DNA of 7,287 nucleotides from Bacteroidales bacterium. GTDB taxonomy: Bacteria > Bacteroidota > Bacteroidia > Bacteroidales > JAADJA01. Shown in pieces: positions 5,163-7,287 of the stretch (the first letter of the stretch is position 1; each line of letters opens with the position of its first letter). Location of the stretch: assembly GCA_029934735.1 (NCBI GenBank), contig JAOZLR010000127.1, positions 1-7,287 of the forward strand. Reading direction: 5' to 3'. The notes under the pieces were generated by a model, which did not search any database, had not been told where the DNA came from, and saw nothing but the letters and a program-made list of their open reading frames with translations. The translations under genes and the position numbers were made by a program.

Positions 5163-7097
5163 ATGAGGCTACTAAAATATCTTCTTCCGGTTTTGCTCCT
5201 TTTCTCCGGCATTCAGGTTATGTCGCAGAACGATGGTATTTTAAAACCTGTTGAAATCCATCCACCTCATCCCGCAACACCACCAAAAGAACAGAAAAAA
5301 GAGAGCGACGAGCAATTGGCTTCACAATATTACCGAAATGGCGACTATGACAAAGCAGTAGTTTTGTATGAGAAACTTTTTAAGGAGAAAAAAAATCAGA
5401 TATACTATCACTATTATCTCTACTGTCTCACAAAACTTGAAGAGTTTAAGAAAGCTGAAAAGCTGGTAAAAAGCCAGAAGAAGAAATATCCAGGACAGAT
5501 GAGATACACCGTTGACCTTGGATTTGTCTATTCACAGGCCGGAGACGGTGCAAAGGCAAAACGTCAGTACGATGAAGCTATCAAAAACATCTCCGCAAAC
5601 ATCAACCAGATTAAAGACCTTGCCAATACTTTTCTGATGAGGGGTCAACCGGAATATGCAATAATTACTTATAAAAGAGGCCAGCAATTAATTAGTGACT
5701 ATCCCTTTAACCTTGAGCTTGGAAATCTTTACAGGCAGACAGGCGATTACAGGGCAATGATAGAGCAATATCTTGATTATATCGACTTCAATTATTCAAA
5801 TGTCGATATTGTGGAGTACCGACTGCAGGATGTACTTGATAAGGATAAAGAGGGGAAAACAGCCGAAATGCTTCGTATTGCTTTGCTAAAAAGAATTCAG
5901 AAACAGCCTGAAAAGGTATATTTTTCAGAAATGCTGTACTGGCTGGCTGTTCAGGAGAAAAACTTCGGGCTAGCCTTAAGTCAGGCAAAAGCAATAGACA
6001 AAAGAACCGGAAGTGACGGAGAGATTGTTTTGGAACTTGCCGAACTTTGCATATCAAATGAAGAATACAATATTGCCATTGATTCATACAAATATGTTCT
6101 GAAAAAAGGCAAAAACAATATTTATTATCTTGATGCCAGAATAGGCCTGCTGAATGCGCGCTATCAAAAGATCACAGGATCGTTTGATTACACTAAAGAC
6201 GACCTGACTGATCTGGAAAAGGATTACATTTTAGTTCTTGATGATTACGGCCGGAATGCAACAACAATCCAGGTTATGGAGTTTCTCGGCCATTTGCAGG
6301 CTTTCTATCTCGATAAAACAGATGAGGCTATTGATATTTTAAATTATGCAATTGAAATTCCAAATGCAAGTCCTATGAATGTTGCACAGTGCAAAATTGA
6401 ACTGGCTGACATACTTTTATTTGTTGATAATGTATGGGATGCAAAGCTACTCTACTCTCAGGTTGAAAAGCAATTTAAAAATGAGCCCATCGGGCATCTT
6501 GCCAAATTCAAAAATGCAAAACTATCATTTTACATAGGCCAGTTCGATTGGGCAAAGGCACAGCTTGATGTTCTGAAAGCCGCCACTTCCAAATTCATAG
6601 CTAATGATGCATTGCAGTTGTCAGTTCTGATCAGCGATAACATTGATATTGATAGCTCCACGGTTGCCTTGAGTATGTATGCACGTGCCGACCTTCTGCT
6701 TTTCAGAAATCATGATAAAGAGGCTTTGGAAATTCTTGACTCTATTTTCGAGCTGGGAGTTAGTCATCCAATTTATGACGAGGTTTTATATAAGAAAGCT
6801 GAAATAATGATCAAGAATGGAGAGTTTAAAAATGCAGCAAATTATCTTACTGATATAGTTGACAACTATTCTTATGACATAACTGCTGATGATGCACTGT
6901 TCCTTCTCGCCGAACTAAACGAAAAGCAACTTGGCGATAAGGATAAAGCAATGGAGTATTACCAATTGCTTTTAATTGATTATCCTTCAAGTGTTTATAC
7001 TGCAAGAGCACGGAAACATTTCAGATATCTGCGAGGTGATTTCGACAGCGAAGGAGATACCAGAGATGAAGAAATTATGCTGGAGAATAAATTGTAA
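5163..7097 (+). CDS. Exported tetratricopeptide-repeat protein
   Basis: This 644-residue protein consists largely of helical TPR-type repeats, which normally mediate protein-protein contacts. Residues 1-22 are a signal peptide (MRLLKY, then a Leu-rich core, then a Ser-Gln junction). There is no lipobox Cys, so it is probably periplasmic or peripherally attached to the envelope. A short Pro/His/Lys linker (about 29-47, with HPPHPATPP) follows. Recognisable TPR units lie near 52-85 (YYRNGDYDKAVVLYEKLF), 113-146, 155-175, 183-205, 286-318, 380-398, 445-470, 541-565 and 575-609; the last contains DKAMEYYQLLLIDYPSS. The segment between (about 210-285 and 320-375) is helical but diverged. The C-terminus is acidic (DFDSEGDTRDEE). 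No enzymatic motif is visible and the partner is unknown. It follows serS in the same direction after 144 bases and converges on glmS. A role in envelope assembly or secretion is plausible but is only inference. Confidence 0.9.
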   Translation: MRLLKYLLPVLLLFSGIQVMSQNDGILKPVEIHPPHPATPPKEQKKESDEQLASQYYRNGDYDKAVVLYEKLFKEKKNQIYYHYYLYCLTKLEEFKKAEKLVKSQKKKYPGQMRYTVDLGFVYSQAGDGAKAKRQYDEAIKNISANINQIKDLANTFLMRGQPEYAIITYKRGQQLISDYPFNLELGNLYRQTGDYRAMIEQYLDYIDFNYSNVDIVEYRLQDVLDKDKEGKTAEMLRIALLKRIQKQPEKVYFSEMLYWLAVQEKNFGLALSQAKAIDKRTGSDGEIVLELAELCISNEEYNIAIDSYKYVLKKGKNNIYYLDARIGLLNARYQKITGSFDYTKDDLTDLEKDYILVLDDYGRNATTIQVMEFLGHLQAFYLDKTDEAIDILNYAIEIPNASPMNVAQCKIELADILLFVDNVWDAKLLYSQVEKQFKNEPIGHLAKFKNAKLSFYIGQFDWAKAQLDVLKAATSKFIANDALQLSVLISDNIDIDSSTVALSMYARADLLLFRNHDKEALEILDSIFELGVSHPIYDEVLYKKAEIMIKNGEFKNAANYLTDIVDNYSYDITADDALFLLAELNEKQLGDKDKAMEYYQLLLIDYPSSVYTARARKHFRYLRGDFDSEGDTRDEEIMLENKL

Positions 7098-7192
7098 AAT
7101 GCTAATATAGACGATCCACCTTTCACCTCATCTCACCAACCAGTTTCTATATCCGATTCCGATTCAACTTTTTTGGTAATCTAATCTCATTT

Positions 7193-7287
7193 TTATTCAA
7201 CCGTAACCGATTTGGCAAGATTCCGTGGCATATCCACATTACAATCGCGCATAACAGCAATATGATATGAAAGCAGTTGTAAAGGAA
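7193..7287 (-). CDS. glmS: Glutamine--fructose-6-phosphate aminotransferase, C-terminal end only
   Basis: This is the last 30 codons and stop of a minus-strand gene that continues past the right edge. The reverse-strand translation is PLQLLSYHIAVM followed by RDCNVDMPRNLAKSVTVE. This closely matches the GlmS C-terminus, which ends in xDxPRNLAKSVTVE in the E. coli enzyme. The conserved tail belongs to the second SIS (isomerase) domain. GlmS makes glucosamine-6-phosphate from fructose-6-phosphate and glutamine, the first step toward UDP-GlcNAc for peptidoglycan and lipopolysaccharide. The stop codon is at 7193-7195. It is convergent with the TPR gene across a 95-base gap, in which I see no strong shared terminator. 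Confidence 0.93.
   Translation of the reverse strand, partial: PLQLLSYHIAVMRDCNVDMPRNLAKSVTVE

Noticed and set aside
5788..6087. 99-codon minus-strand open frame inside the TPR gene
   Set aside because: It overlaps a well-supported coding region entirely, has no leader signal and encodes nothing recognisable.
7098..7192. Possible bidirectional terminator between the TPR gene and glmS
   Set aside because: Only weak pairings with bulges are visible near 7161-7181, and the TCCGAT tandem near 7152 is too short to mean anything.
1..7287. CRISPR array, tRNA, rRNA, insertion sequence or phage genes
   Set aside because: I saw no regularly spaced repeats, cloverleaf sequence, transposase motif or phage-like protein on either strand.

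Overview
The window looks like chromosomal DNA from a member of the Bacteroidota, probably a free-living or sediment-type lineage near the Bacteroidales/Marinilabiliales; that finer placement is a guess. The evidence is an AT-rich sequence, A-rich leaders with little Shine-Dalgarno signal, three -7 boxes matching the Bacteroidota pattern TAnnTTTG, a secreted protein ending in a type IX secretion (Por) sorting domain, and signal peptides with the Ser-Gln junction common in this phylum.

Layout, left to right. Positions 1-293 hold no supportable gene, but a strong imperfect hairpin (236-277) lies just before the first gene. Positions 294-1880 encode a secreted right-handed beta-helix protein with a T9SS sorting domain, closed by a clear intrinsic terminator (1937-1970). 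Positions 2019-2522 encode an unrecognised, mostly helical 167-residue protein with its own -7 box. Positions 2729-3632 are the ribosomal protein pair rplU (L21) and rpmA (L27), driven by a good promoter and ended by a strong terminator. rplU carries an 84-residue Lys/Ala/Glu tail. serS (3747-5018) follows with its own -7 box placed directly on the downstream edge of the rpmA terminator. A 144-bp AT-rich gap contains an imperfect inverted repeat bracketed by a 10-bp direct repeat. Positions 5163-7097 encode an exported TPR protein. At the right edge, on the minus strand, are the last 30 codons of glmS, convergent with the TPR gene.

Functionally, the centre is translation housekeeping: two 50S proteins, then seryl-tRNA synthetase. 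The flanks are envelope or surface functions: the T9SS cargo, the exported TPR protein, and GlmS, which makes glucosamine-6-phosphate for cell-wall precursors. Nothing ties these into one new system, and I see no mobile element, CRISPR array, phage gene, tRNA or rRNA. The points most worth a second look are the charged L21 tail, the two intergenic inverted-repeat structures and the orphan 167-residue protein.
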